From the NCBI GenBank assembly GCA_964513445.1, contig CAZEMM010000001.1, positions 48,606 to 112,605 of the forward strand: DNA of 64,000 nt. Reading direction: 5' to 3'. The first letter of the stretch is position 1. Each line of letters opens with the position of its first letter. Positions 17,197 to 26,509 of the stretch are shown here, in pieces. The notes under the pieces were generated by a model. That model was not told where the DNA came from and did no database searches. It worked only from the letters and a program-made list of their open reading frames with translations. The stretch comes from Butyricicoccus_A sp964513445. GTDB taxonomy: Bacteria; Bacillota; Clostridia; Oscillospirales; Butyricicoccaceae. The position numbers and the translations under genes were made by a program.

Positions 17197-19380
17197 TTAT
17201 CCCTTTGTAAAGAACGAAAGCAGTCTTTGCAGGAGGCTCTGCTTTTTCTGCGGCTCCTCCGACAGCTTGTTCTGCTCGTTCTGACGCAGCTTCTCCATCT
17301 CCGGCGGAACAGTCGTCTGCATGGCGGGCGAGGATTCGCGGTTAAAATAGTCATACAGCTCCATCTGGCTGTTCATCGGCCGCTCCCCCTCCTGACGGAC
17401 CACACGCTCATACGTGCCGTCCGGCAGCATCTGCCACGACTGGCAGTTGTCCTTTTCCATGGTCTCCATGATGTAAAGCAACTGTTCGCGGATTTTCTCC
17501 GATTTCGGTTCGGCAAAAATCTCAACGCGGCGCTGCGTGTTGCGGTTGAGCAGGTCGCCCGAGCCGACATAAATGCGCTGACGTTCGCCCTCGCCAAAGA
17601 CAAAGATGCGAGAATGCTCCAAATACCGTCCGAGAAACGCTCGAATGGTAATATTGTCAGTGCTGCCCTCCACACCCGGGCGCAGGCAGCAAATGCCACG
17701 GATGTACAGATGGATCTCAACGCCGGCCTGCGATGCCTCCACCATCTTCTCCATGATGCCGACATCGTTAAAGGAGTTGATCTTAATGGCAACATAGCCA
17801 TGGCCGCCTTCCTTCTGTACGGCGATCTCCTGATCAAGCAACTCAAGCACACGCGTGCGATAGCAGTGCGGCGCAACCCACAGCGATTCGGACTTTTCCG
17901 TCGTCTCACCGATCGCCAGATTGTTGAACACCTCGGTCGCGTCACGCCCAACCGCGTCCTCATTCGTGATGAAGCACAGGTCGGTGTACTGCTCCGATGT
18001 CTTTTCATTGTAGTTGCCCGTGCCGACCTGCGTGGTATAGCTGACGTTCCCGGCGGCGTCCTTGCGCGTAATCAGGCACAGCTTGGCGTGTACCTTGTAA
18101 TCGCTCAGGCCATAGATCACGCGGCAGCCGGCCTCCTCCAGCACAGCGGAATAATCGATGTTGCTCTGCTCGTCAAAACGGGCGCGAAGCTCCAGCACAC
18201 ACAGCACATCCTTGCCGTGGTCCGCCGCATAGCACAGCGCAGAGACAACCTTGCTATGTCCGGCAAGGCGATAGAGCGAAATCTTAATGGATACAACCTC
18301 CGGGTCATCCGCCGCCTCGTACAGCATATTCAAAAACGGATTGTAGCTGTGGAACGGATAGGCCAGCAGCACCTCATGCTCCGCCAGCTCGCGCATGGGA
18401 ATCTTATGCTGACAGACCGCCGGAACCTGCGGCTTGCGCTCCGGATAAATCAGTGAAATATCGGTATTCTTTGTCTTGGACGCGAGCGAAAAGCCGAAGC
18501 CAAAATCCAGCGGAATCTTTTGGACAAACACTCCATGCTGCGACACTTCCAGATGGCTGCGCAGATATTTGATAATTTTTTCTGTTTTGCGTGACATTTG
18601 CAGCCGAACCGCGAACAATCTGCGCCGCTTTTTGAGCAGCTCCTGCATGACGCCGCGGAAATCCATATCATAATCCAGCAGCGCCTCATCTACCGCAATA
18701 TCCGCATTGCGTGTCACGCGGATGGTCGCCTTTTCGACGATCTTCTGCTTGGTAAACAGCTGCTCAACATAGTGCTCGACAATATCGCAGGTGAACATGA
18801 CCTTGCTCCTGCCGTCAAAGCTGACAACAAAATAATCCGGCAGATGGCCGATCGGGATGACGCCAAAGCGCTCGCCGCCGTTTTTGGTCGTATGGCAGGT
18901 GACGACATACTTCTCCTTGTTTCGCAGGAATGGGAACGGGTGATGCCGGTCCACAATCTGCGGGGAAAGCAGCGGCTTGATCTCCTCCGCGAAATATTTC
19001 TGTGCAATCATTTCATCCATCTTATTGATTTTTGAAAAATCCACAAAATCGATGCCGTGCTGTTTCAGCTCGACGAGCAGCGAGCGGTACATGTCAACCG
19101 TCAGCGGTTCAAACGAATGCACCATTTTGAGCATATGCTCCACCTGCCCTGCGGCATTCCAGCCGGTCTTGTCGTCCAGCTTGTCCGGATCCATAATGCT
19201 TTGATCCGTCAGCGAACCGACGCGCACCATAAAAAATTCATCCAAATTGGAGAAATAAATCGCCGCAAACTTCAGCCGTTCAAACAGTGGGACATCCTCG
19301 CGCAGCGCCTCTGCCAGCACGCGCTTGTTAAATTCCAGCCAACTCAATTCACGATTGACCAGCAATTCCATGGGAAGCAT
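17197..19380 (-). CDS. ppk: polyphosphate kinase 1
   Basis: A 727-residue enzyme that reversibly polymerises the gamma-phosphate of ATP into polyphosphate. The N-terminal signature ELSWLEFNKRVL (11-22), the autophosphorylated His431 in DYKVHAKL and a second conserved His589 in EHSRIFVFGEGER are all present, at full family length. The ATG at 19380 is preceded by AAGGAGG; a GTG three codons earlier directly abuts that motif. No exopolyphosphatase gene is adjacent. The PstS-like lipoprotein gene follows, which may hint at a phosphate-related neighbourhood. Confidence 0.96.
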   Translation of the reverse strand: MLPMELLVNRELSWLEFNKRVLAEALREDVPLFERLKFAAIYFSNLDEFFMVRVGSLTDQSIMDPDKLDDKTGWNAAGQVEHMLKMVHSFEPLTVDMYRSLLVELKQHGIDFVDFSKINKMDEMIAQKYFAEEIKPLLSPQIVDRHHPFPFLRNKEKYVVTCHTTKNGGERFGVIPIGHLPDYFVVSFDGRSKVMFTCDIVEHYVEQLFTKQKIVEKATIRVTRNADIAVDEALLDYDMDFRGVMQELLKKRRRLFAVRLQMSRKTEKIIKYLRSHLEVSQHGVFVQKIPLDFGFGFSLASKTKNTDISLIYPERKPQVPAVCQHKIPMRELAEHEVLLAYPFHSYNPFLNMLYEAADDPEVVSIKISLYRLAGHSKVVSALCYAADHGKDVLCVLELRARFDEQSNIDYSAVLEEAGCRVIYGLSDYKVHAKLCLITRKDAAGNVSYTTQVGTGNYNEKTSEQYTDLCFITNEDAVGRDATEVFNNLAIGETTEKSESLWVAPHCYRTRVLELLDQEIAVQKEGGHGYVAIKINSFNDVGIMEKMVEASQAGVEIHLYIRGICCLRPGVEGSTDNITIRAFLGRYLEHSRIFVFGEGERQRIYVGSGDLLNRNTQRRVEIFAEPKSEKIREQLLYIMETMEKDNCQSWQMLPDGTYERVVRQEGERPMNSQMELYDYFNRESSPAMQTTVPPEMEKLRQNEQNKLSEEPQKKQSLLQRLLSFFTKG

Positions 19381-19503
19381 AGCTGCCACCCTCCTTTTTC
19401 ATCTGTTTGTTATAGATTGCAATAACTCTTTTTATTATAGCGCACTTTCACAAAAAAAACGAGGGGTATCAGGCAAAAATTTGGCAAATTTTATCCACTG
19501 CAC

Positions 19504-19538
19504 GAAAAAACGGCACCGCCGCAGTGGCGATGCCGTTT
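19504..19538 (-). terminator. rho-independent terminator of glgP
   Basis: ACGGCATCGCC pairs with GGCGGTGCCGT on the minus strand, followed by TTTTTTCGTG. Confidence 0.9.
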
Positions 19539-19561
19539 CGGTTAGGCACTATACGTCAAAC

Positions 19562-21943
19562 TCAGTCAAACTCGATCGGGTCAATATGCCAGATATTGGC
19601 CGCGTAGTCCTTGATGGTACGGTCAGAGCTGAACTTGCCGGCGTTGCAGATGTTTCTCCAGCACTTTTCAGCAAACGCGTACTTATCCTTATAATCGTGG
19701 TTGAGACGCAGCTTGGTATCCACGTAGCTCTGGAAGTCATACATCAGGAAATACTTGTCCGGATGACTCTGGCCCCAATCTACCTTGTGGATGATGGAAT
19801 CATACAGCTCGCGGAAGATACCCGTGCCGCCATCGTCCAGCGTGCCGTTGACCAGCGCTTCCATAACGCGCTTGATCTTCGGATCATTGTTGTAGATATG
19901 ATAGGGAATATAGTTGTTGTTCTCCTCGCGCTCGATCTCCTCAACCGTGGCGCCGAAGATATACTCGTTTTCGATACCCGCTTCCTCTGCAATCTCGACG
20001 TTTGCGCCATCCAGCGTGCCAAGCGTAACCGCGCCATTGAGCATCAGCTTCATGTTGCCGGTGCCGGATGCCTCTGTGCCCGCAGTGGAAATCTGCTCGG
20101 AAACATTTGCCGCCGCAACCAGCTTTTCCGCGTACGATACGTTGTAGTTGGAGACAAAGATAACGCGGATCTTATCGCGCACATGACCGTCCGCCTCGAC
20201 CAGACGGGCGATCTCATTAATCAGCTTGATGATGCCCTTTGCACGTTCATAGCCCGGCGCGGCCTTTGCGCCGAAGATGAACGTCGTCGGATGGAAATCG
20301 GTAATCGAGCCATCCTTGATGCCGTAGTAAATATACAGGATGGACAGCGCATTGAGGAACTGGCGCTTGTACTCATGCAGACGCTTAATCTGGATGTCGT
20401 AGATGGAGCCCTTGATCGGCGCCGTGCCGTCATGCTTGAGCATAAACATGCCGAGCTGACGCTTCTTCTGGTGCTTGATCTGCATGAACTCGTCGAGAAC
20501 ATCCTTGTCCGTCGCATACTTCTCCAGCTTCTTCAACTCGGACAGATCGGTGACCCACTTGTCGGAGCCGAGCAGACGGGTAATCAGCGCAGACAACTCG
20601 CGGTTGTTCATTGCCAGCCAGCGGCGCTGCGTGATGCCGTTGGTCTTGTTCTGGAATCGCTCCGGCCACAGCTCATAGAACGAATGCAGCGTGTTCTTTT
20701 TCAGAATCTCGGTATGGATCGCCGCAACGCCGTTTACATAGCTCGAGCAGTACATCGCCAGGTTTGCCATGTGCACCATGTCGTGCTTGATAATCTGCAC
20801 ACTCTGGATGAAGTCCGGATAGCGCTGCTGCTGATACAGCTCGTCAATGAACATGTTGTTGATACGCTCGATAATCTCATAAATCTCCGGTACGACTGCG
20901 ACCAGCAGATGCTTGTTCCACTTCTCCAGTGCCTCCGGCAGGATGGTGTGGTTGGTGTAGGCAAACGTTTTCTGCGCGATGGAAACCGCCTGACGGAACT
21001 CGATGCCCTCATAGGTCGTCAGCAGGCGGACCAGCTCCGGAATTGCGATAACCGGATGGGTATCGTTGAGCTGGATACAATTGAAATCAGCAAAGTGTGC
21101 GAAATCATTGCCATGGTTCAGCTTGTACTTTTTAATCATATCCTGCAGCGAAGCGGAACAGAAGAAGTACTGCTGCTTCAGGCGCAGCTTCTTGCCCTCA
21201 TCGGTGGAATCGTTCGGATAGAGCACGCGGGAAATATCCTCGGCGCGGTTCTTTTCTCGAACGGAGGCATCATAATGCTGGTCATTAAACTCGTTAAAGT
21301 CAAAGGACGAGAGCGACTCCGATTGCCACAGGCGCAGGTTGCCGATGTTGTTCGTGCCATAGCCGATGATCGGGATATCATACGGTACGGCGCGCACGGT
21401 CTGATCCGCGAACTTGACCAGAACAGCCTCGGAATCCGAGCGGATGCTCCACGGGTCGCCATAGCGCGTCCAGTCGTCCGCCGTCTCCTTCTGGAAGCCG
21501 TCCTGAATATATTGCTTAAACAGGCCGTAGCGATAGCGGATGCCATAGCCGTCAAGCGGCAGATCCAGCGTAGCCGCAGAATCCAGGAAACAGGCCGCCA
21601 GGCGGCCCAGACCGCCATTGCCGAGCGAGGCATCCTCGACCTCCTCAAGCATGTTCAAATCCAGACCGTTCTCCTTAAAGATTGCATCGACTTCATCATA
21701 AATGCCGAGACATAGCAGATTATTATAAATTGCGCGGCCGATGAGAAACTCGGCGGACATATAGTATGCGTGACGAACCGCGCGGTGCATATTCAAGCTT
21801 TCCTTCCACGGGTCGGCGATCTGCGCCATGATCGTTTTAGACAGCGCATAATGCAGGTCCTGCGCATTCGCCTCGGAAAGATCTTTGCGACGTTCGCTCT
21901 TCAGGAACTCAATCATATTATCCATTAAATTCGAGCAATTCAT
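19562..21943 (-). CDS. glgP: glycogen/alpha-glucan phosphorylase
   Basis: A 793-residue PLP enzyme releasing glucose-1-phosphate from glycogen. Typical motifs are EDASLGNGGLGRLAACFLDS near residue 105, and GTEASGTGNMKLMLNGA with the PLP-binding Lys near residue 640. Length matches the family. The ATG at 21943 is the first plausible start, with AAAGGTGG 12 bases upstream. The gene stands alone; no other glycogen genes are visible. Its leader carries an 18-bp perfect palindrome (21989-22006). Confidence 0.97.
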   Translation of the reverse strand: MNCSNLMDNMIEFLKSERRKDLSEANAQDLHYALSKTIMAQIADPWKESLNMHRAVRHAYYMSAEFLIGRAIYNNLLCLGIYDEVDAIFKENGLDLNMLEEVEDASLGNGGLGRLAACFLDSAATLDLPLDGYGIRYRYGLFKQYIQDGFQKETADDWTRYGDPWSIRSDSEAVLVKFADQTVRAVPYDIPIIGYGTNNIGNLRLWQSESLSSFDFNEFNDQHYDASVREKNRAEDISRVLYPNDSTDEGKKLRLKQQYFFCSASLQDMIKKYKLNHGNDFAHFADFNCIQLNDTHPVIAIPELVRLLTTYEGIEFRQAVSIAQKTFAYTNHTILPEALEKWNKHLLVAVVPEIYEIIERINNMFIDELYQQQRYPDFIQSVQIIKHDMVHMANLAMYCSSYVNGVAAIHTEILKKNTLHSFYELWPERFQNKTNGITQRRWLAMNNRELSALITRLLGSDKWVTDLSELKKLEKYATDKDVLDEFMQIKHQKKRQLGMFMLKHDGTAPIKGSIYDIQIKRLHEYKRQFLNALSILYIYYGIKDGSITDFHPTTFIFGAKAAPGYERAKGIIKLINEIARLVEADGHVRDKIRVIFVSNYNVSYAEKLVAAANVSEQISTAGTEASGTGNMKLMLNGAVTLGTLDGANVEIAEEAGIENEYIFGATVEEIEREENNNYIPYHIYNNDPKIKRVMEALVNGTLDDGGTGIFRELYDSIIHKVDWGQSHPDKYFLMYDFQSYVDTKLRLNHDYKDKYAFAEKCWRNICNAGKFSSDRTIKDYAANIWHIDPIEFD

Positions 21944-21988
21944 CTTATGAGTAAACCACCTTTCTAGTTTAGGGCACAAAAGCAGGAC

Positions 21989-22006
21989 GAGACACGCGCG
22001 TGTCTC
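21989..22006. promoter_or_regulatory. 18-bp perfect palindrome in the glgP leader
   Basis: GAGACACGCGCGTGTCTC reads the same on both strands. It lies between the glgP promoter and its start codon. It could be a repressor operator or form an RNA hairpin; no T-run follows on the glgP strand, so it is not a terminator. Confidence 0.6.
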
Positions 22007-22068
22007 CATAGCAAAAAACTATTTTTCAAGAAACAAAACTGTCCCGGCTCTTATCCTTTAGTATGTAT

Positions 22069-22096
22069 ATTATATCATGACTTTTCACATTTTCAA
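22069..22096 (-). promoter_or_regulatory. sigma-A promoter of glgP
   Basis: Minus strand TTGAAA, 16 bases, TATAAT with TGA extension. It gives a leader of about 120 bases. Confidence 0.7.
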
Positions 22097-22236
22097 CCAA
22101 AACCTGTTTAGAGAACAGTATTTTATGACGCATTGATAAATTTTGTAACAAAATCCAACGATTTTCTGTCATTATGCATGTGGACGGGCGCTTTTCTGCG
22201 CTGGTTGTCCCGTTTTATTTTTTTTGACTCGTCCGC

Positions 22237-22265
22237 TTGACAGAAGGCACGTCGTGTGCTATGGT
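22237..22265 (+). promoter_or_regulatory. promoter of the trp operon
   Basis: TTGACA, 17 bases, TATGGT with TGC extension, placed about 20 bases before the start of the T-box leader. Confidence 0.8.
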
Positions 22266-22282
22266 AAATACAATATATGAAA

Positions 22283-22562
22283 ACCGTTGAACGAGAGTAG
22301 TACATGCGGACAACGTGTTTACAGAGAGCCGCAGGCGGTGTGATTGCGGCAGCACGGTCGGTATGGAATGGACTTGCGAGGGCAGCCTGAACGCTTCGGT
22401 CAGTAGGCGCTGACGGACTCCGACCGTTATATCGGAACGCACATGTTTGTGTGCGGCGAGCGGCTGATTTCTTTTTGAATCGGCAATATGGGTGGCACCG
22501 CAGAAGCACTGGCTTTTGTCCCTGGAGTTGAAAGAATAACTCGGGACAGGAGCCATTTTTGT
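22283..22562 (+). ncRNA. T-box leader of the trp operon
   Basis: A tRNA-sensing T-box riboswitch. Stem I elements are visible (GAGAGTAGTAC, then AGAGAGCCG), and the conserved T-box TGGGTGGCACCGCAG lies at about 22488-22502. Two tandem TGG triplets (22364 and 22369) sit in the expected specifier region, agreeing with tRNA-Trp and the trp genes downstream. The competing terminator follows at 22510-22562. Uncharged tRNA-Trp is expected to favour the antiterminator and read-through into trpE. Confidence 0.93.
22510..22562 (+). terminator. conditional terminator of the trp T-box
   Basis: TGGCT..TGTCCC..GAGTT pairs with AACTC..GGGACA..AGCCA, followed by TTTTTGTT. Its 5' side partly overlaps the region that would join the antiterminator. 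Confidence 0.88.
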
Positions 22563-22602
22563 TCCCATTTCCCCGCCGCAGATGACAGAAAGGAAGAATG
22601 TC

Positions 22603-24072
22603 ATGTTAAAACCAACCGCTTCACAAATCGAAACATACGCCAGGGACTATTCCGTCGTGCCGCTGTGCCGCGAAATTTATGCTGACGTCACAACGCCCAT
22701 CACGCTGCTGCGCCGCATCGCGCAGGTTTCCGACCGCTATTTCCTGCTGGAGAGCGTTGAAAGCGGCGAACGCTGGGGACGTTATTCCTTCCTCGGCTTT
22801 GATCCCGTCGTGCATATCTGCTGCCGGGATCAGGTCGTCACGACGGAATATACCGACGGCAGACCGAATGAAACCGTCACGACGGATACGCCAAACGATG
22901 TACTGCGCGCGCTCATGCGACAATATCAGGCGCCGCGCATCGAGGGGCTGCCGCCATTTACCGGCGGTCTGGTCGGCTATTATGCCTACCGCATGATCGG
23001 CTACGCCGAGCCGACGCTCCAGCTGCGCGCGAGCGATACCGATGATTTCGATCTCATGCTGTTTGATAAGGTTATCGCCTACGACCACCTGTCGCAAAAA
23101 ATCAACGTGATCGTCAATATGAAAACCGATGAAATTTTGGAGAACTACGGCGCGGCGCGCGCGGAAATCGAAAAAATCATCCGCCTGATCCGCGAGCCGA
23201 TGCAGCTTCCTGCCACCAAGCGTCACTGCACGCCGCATTTTACGTGCAATGTGACAAAGGAGGAATACTGCGACATCGTCAACAAAACCAAACAATATAT
23301 TGTAGACGGCGATATTTTCCAAGCCGTGCTGTCCCGCCGGTTTGAAACGCCGTACACAGACAGCCTGCTGGACGCGTACCGCGTGCTGCGCACGACAAAC
23401 CCGTCGCCGTACATGGTCTATCTGCACCGCGACGACATTGAGCTGATAAGCACGTCGCCGGAAACGCTCGTCCGCCTGCAAAACGGACGTCTGGCGACCT
23501 TCCCGGTTGCCGGTTCCCGCCCGCGCGGCGCGACGCCTGCGGAGGATGCGGCGCTGGAGGCCGACCTGCTGGCGGATGAAAAGGAGCTGTCGGAGCACAA
23601 CATGCTGGTTGACCTCGGCCGGAACGACATCGGCCGTCTGTCGGAGTTTGGCTCCGTCGAGGTGACGGATTACCAGATGATTCACCGCTATTCGCGCATC
23701 ATGCACATTACCTCAGTCGTGGAAGGCGATATCCGGCCGGAATTTGACGCGTTTGACGCCATCTCCACGCTTCTTCCGGCGGGCACACTGTCCGGCGCGC
23801 CGAAAATCCGCGCCTGCGAGATTATTGAAGAACTCGAGCCGTGCGCGCGCGGCGTTTACGGCGGCGCACTCGGCTATGTCGATTTTACCGGCAATATGGA
23901 CACCTGCATCGCCATCCGCATGGCGGTCAAGCAGAACGGACGCGTCACCGTTCAGGCGGGCGGCGGCATCGTCGCAGACTCCGTACCGGAAAATGAATAC
24001 ATGGAATCCCAGAACAAGGCGGGCGCCGTGATTGCAGCCATCGAACGCGCCGCCGAAGTCGATGCAGATTGA
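22603..24072 (+). CDS. trpE: anthranilate synthase component I
   Basis: A 489-residue subunit that converts chorismate to anthranilate using ammonia from TrpG. The N-terminal LLESVESGERWGRYSFLGF holds the LLES tryptophan feedback site, and the C-terminal half carries DIFQAVLSRRF, PVAGSRPRGATP and LPAGTLSGAPK. The ATG at 22603 follows GAAAGGAAG; an earlier in-frame ATG at 22582 has a poor ribosome binding site. First gene of the trp operon, so both attenuation by T-box and feedback inhibition are expected. Confidence 0.96.
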   Translation: MLKPTASQIETYARDYSVVPLCREIYADVTTPITLLRRIAQVSDRYFLLESVESGERWGRYSFLGFDPVVHICCRDQVVTTEYTDGRPNETVTTDTPNDVLRALMRQYQAPRIEGLPPFTGGLVGYYAYRMIGYAEPTLQLRASDTDDFDLMLFDKVIAYDHLSQKINVIVNMKTDEILENYGAARAEIEKIIRLIREPMQLPATKRHCTPHFTCNVTKEEYCDIVNKTKQYIVDGDIFQAVLSRRFETPYTDSLLDAYRVLRTTNPSPYMVYLHRDDIELISTSPETLVRLQNGRLATFPVAGSRPRGATPAEDAALEADLLADEKELSEHNMLVDLGRNDIGRLSEFGSVEVTDYQMIHRYSRIMHITSVVEGDIRPEFDAFDAISTLLPAGTLSGAPKIRACEIIEELEPCARGVYGGALGYVDFTGNMDTCIAIRMAVKQNGRVTVQAGGGIVADSVPENEYMESQNKAGAVIAAIERAAEVDAD

Positions 24073-24081
24073 GAGGCTCAC

Positions 24082-24642
24082 ATGCTTGTATTGATTGATA
24101 ATTACGACAGCTTTTCCTACAACCTCTATCAGATGTGCGGCGCAATTGAGCGCGACATCCGCGTGGTACGCAACAACGCGGTCACGCTGGACGACATCCG
24201 CGCGCTCGCGCCCGATCATATTATCCTTTCTCCCGGACCCGGCCGTCCGTGCGACGCGGGCATCTGCGAGGACGCCGTCCGCACCTTTGCCGGAAGTATC
24301 CCCATTTTGGGCGTCTGCCTCGGCCATCAGGCCATCTGCGAGACATACGGCGGTAAAATCACCCACGCACGCCGCCTGATGCACGGCAAGCAGAGCGTGG
24401 TGTCGCTAGACCACCGCTGCCCCCTCTTTGACGGGCTGGGCGACCGCGTTCCGGTCGCGCGCTATCACTCGCTCATCGGTACCGACCTGCCCCAGTCGCT
24501 GACCGTCGTTTCCACTGACGACATAGGCGAGGTCATGGCGGTCATGGACCGCAAGCGCAATGTATACGGCCTGCAATTCCATCCGGAGTCCATTTTGACG
24601 CCGGACGGCGCGCAAATACTCGCTAACTTTTTACGCATATAA
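24082..24642 (+). CDS. trpG: anthranilate synthase component II (glutamine amidotransferase)
   Basis: A 186-residue class I glutamine amidotransferase supplying ammonia to TrpE. LIDNYDSFSYNL opens the protein, the nucleophile is Cys in GVCLGHQAI and the catalytic His/Glu lie in QFHPES. It starts 9 bases after trpE. It is a stand-alone protein, not fused to TrpD. Whether it also serves folate synthesis (PabA) cannot be told. Confidence 0.94.
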   Translation: MLVLIDNYDSFSYNLYQMCGAIERDIRVVRNNAVTLDDIRALAPDHIILSPGPGRPCDAGICEDAVRTFAGSIPILGVCLGHQAICETYGGKITHARRLMHGKQSVVSLDHRCPLFDGLGDRVPVARYHSLIGTDLPQSLTVVSTDDIGEVMAVMDRKRNVYGLQFHPESILTPDGAQILANFLRI

Positions 24643-24643
24643 T

Positions 24644-24671
24644 TTATATCAACCATATTATATCAACCATA
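24644..24671 (+). repeat. 14-bp perfect tandem duplication before trpD
   Basis: TTATATCAACCATA occurs twice in direct succession (24644-24657 and 24658-24671) in the 48-base gap between trpG and trpD. It is probably a recent slippage event. Confidence 0.85.
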
Positions 24672-24690
24672 TAGACAGGAGTGTAGACCT

Positions 24691-25710
24691 ATGATTAAGG
24701 AAGCCATTGCCAAAATTGTTACCAAGCAGGATCTAACCTATGACGAAGCATATACCGTCATGAACGAGATCATGAGCGGCGAAACCACCCCGACACAGAA
24801 CGCGGCCTTTCTTGCGGCGCTGTCCACCAAGAGCACGCGTGCGGAAACCATTGATGAGATTTCCGGCTGTGCAACCGCAATGCGCGAGCATGCAACGGAC
24901 ATCGACACCGGCATGGACACGCTGGAAATCGTCGGCACGGGCGGCGACGGCGCACATTCGTTCAACATCTCTACCACCTCTATGTTCGTCATCGCAGCGG
25001 GCGGCGTAAAGGTCGCCAAGCATGGCAACCGTGCGGCCTCCTCTGCGAGCGGCACAGCAGATTGCCTGGAGGCGCTGGGCGCAAACATCCGGCAGGATCC
25101 GGAAACCTGCGTGCGTATGCTGCGCGATGTCGGCGCATGCTTTATGTTCGCACAGCTGTATCACACCTCGATGAAATATGTCGGCGCGATTCGCAAGGAG
25201 CTGGGCTTCCGCACGGTGTTCAACATTCTCGGGCCGATCACCAATCCGGCAAAACCGTCTATGCAGCTGCTGGGCGTCTATGACGAATATCTGGTCGAGC
25301 CGATGGCGCGCGTGCTGCACAGTCTGGGTGTCAAGCGTGCGCTGGTCGTTTACGGTCAGGATACACTGGATGAGATCTCCATCTCCGCGCCGACCACCGT
25401 CTGCGAGCTGAAGGACGGCGACTATCAGACCTACACCATCGCACCGGAGGACTTTGGCTTGGTGCGCGGTCAGAAATCCGACATTGTCGGCGGCACGCCG
25501 GAGGAAAACGCACAGATCACGCGGGATATTCTGTCGGGCAAGGAGCGCGGCGTCCGCCGCAATATCGTGCTGATGAATTCGGGCGCGGGACTTTACATCG
25601 GTGGCAAGGCAGACACGCTGGCAGACGGCGTCAAGCTGGCGGCACAGCTGATCGATTCGGGCAAGGCGACGGAAACCTTGAATGCGTTTATCGCCGCGTC
25701 CAACGCATAA
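24691..25710 (+). CDS. trpD: anthranilate phosphoribosyltransferase
   Basis: A 339-residue enzyme adding the phosphoribosyl group of PRPP to anthranilate. The PRPP-binding GTGGDGAHSFNISTTS (about 82-97) and KHGNRAASSASGTAD follow the family closely. The start at 24691 follows AGGAG. It is the only trp gene with a sizeable upstream gap (48 bases). Confidence 0.96.
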   Translation: MIKEAIAKIVTKQDLTYDEAYTVMNEIMSGETTPTQNAAFLAALSTKSTRAETIDEISGCATAMREHATDIDTGMDTLEIVGTGGDGAHSFNISTTSMFVIAAGGVKVAKHGNRAASSASGTADCLEALGANIRQDPETCVRMLRDVGACFMFAQLYHTSMKYVGAIRKELGFRTVFNILGPITNPAKPSMQLLGVYDEYLVEPMARVLHSLGVKRALVVYGQDTLDEISISAPTTVCELKDGDYQTYTIAPEDFGLVRGQKSDIVGGTPEENAQITRDILSGKERGVRRNIVLMNSGAGLYIGGKADTLADGVKLAAQLIDSGKATETLNAFIAASNA

Positions 25711-25720
25711 GGAGCCGCAC

Positions 25721-26509
25721 ATGATATTAGACCAGCTGGCGGATTACGCACGCGTGCGCGTCGCCAAGGATAAGGAAACGCTGCCGCTGGATGCGCTCAA
25801 GCAATTGTGTGCCGACAGCAGCGCAAACCGCCCGCCCTTCGCTTTTGAGCACGCGCTGCGCCGCGACGGGCTGTCGTTCATCTGCGAGGTCAAAAAGGCG
25901 TCTCCCTCCAAGGGTATCATCGCGGAGCAGTTTCCCTATCTGGACATTGCCGCGCAATACGAGCAGGCCGGTGCGGACTGCATCTCCTGCCTGACTGAGC
26001 CGAAATGGTTCCTCGGCAGCGACCGTATTTTTACGGATATCCGGGATACTGTTTCCGTGCCGATGATCCGCAAGGATTTCACAGTAGACGAATATCAAAT
26101 CTATCAGGCAAAGCGGATGGGCGCGGACGCCGTCCTGCTCATCTGCGCCCTTCTGGACACGCGAACCATCGCGCGCTATCTGGATATCTGCCGGACGCTG
26201 GGGCTTTCCGCCCTCGTGGAGACGCACGATGAGGCGGAAATCCAATCTGCTGTCGAGGCGGGTGCGGCGCTCATCGGCGTCAACAACCGCAATTTGAAGG
26301 ATTTTTCCGTCGATTTTTCCAACGCGGCCCGTCTGCGCGACCGCATCCCCTCTGGCTGCATCTATGTCGCGGAATCCGGTGTGAAAAATGCGGCAGATAT
26401 CGCCGCCCTGCGTCAGATCGGCGCGGACGCCGTGCTCATCGGAGAAACGCTCATGCGTGCGCCTGACAAGCGCGCGATGCTCGCGCGTATGCGGGAGGCG
26501 GGCCGATGA
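25721..26509 (+). CDS. trpC: indole-3-glycerol-phosphate synthase
   Basis: A 262-residue TIM barrel that closes the indole ring. FICEVKKASPSKGII holds the catalytic Lys, and IRKDFTVDEYQIYQAK and IGVNNRNLKDFSVD are further family motifs. The ATG at 25721 is preceded by AAGGAG, 10 bases after the trpD stop. The gene overlaps trpF by four bases and is not fused to it. Confidence 0.95.
   Translation: MILDQLADYARVRVAKDKETLPLDALKQLCADSSANRPPFAFEHALRRDGLSFICEVKKASPSKGIIAEQFPYLDIAAQYEQAGADCISCLTEPKWFLGSDRIFTDIRDTVSVPMIRKDFTVDEYQIYQAKRMGADAVLLICALLDTRTIARYLDICRTLGLSALVETHDEAEIQSAVEAGAALIGVNNRNLKDFSVDFSNAARLRDRIPSGCIYVAESGVKNAADIAALRQIGADAVLIGETLMRAPDKRAMLARMREAGR

Noticed and set aside
19325..21715. 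A 796-codon open frame on the plus strand opposite ppk and glgP
   Set aside because: It is antisense to genes with unambiguous motifs; its composition (rich in Arg, Leu, Val) is the usual mirror of a GC-rich coding strand.
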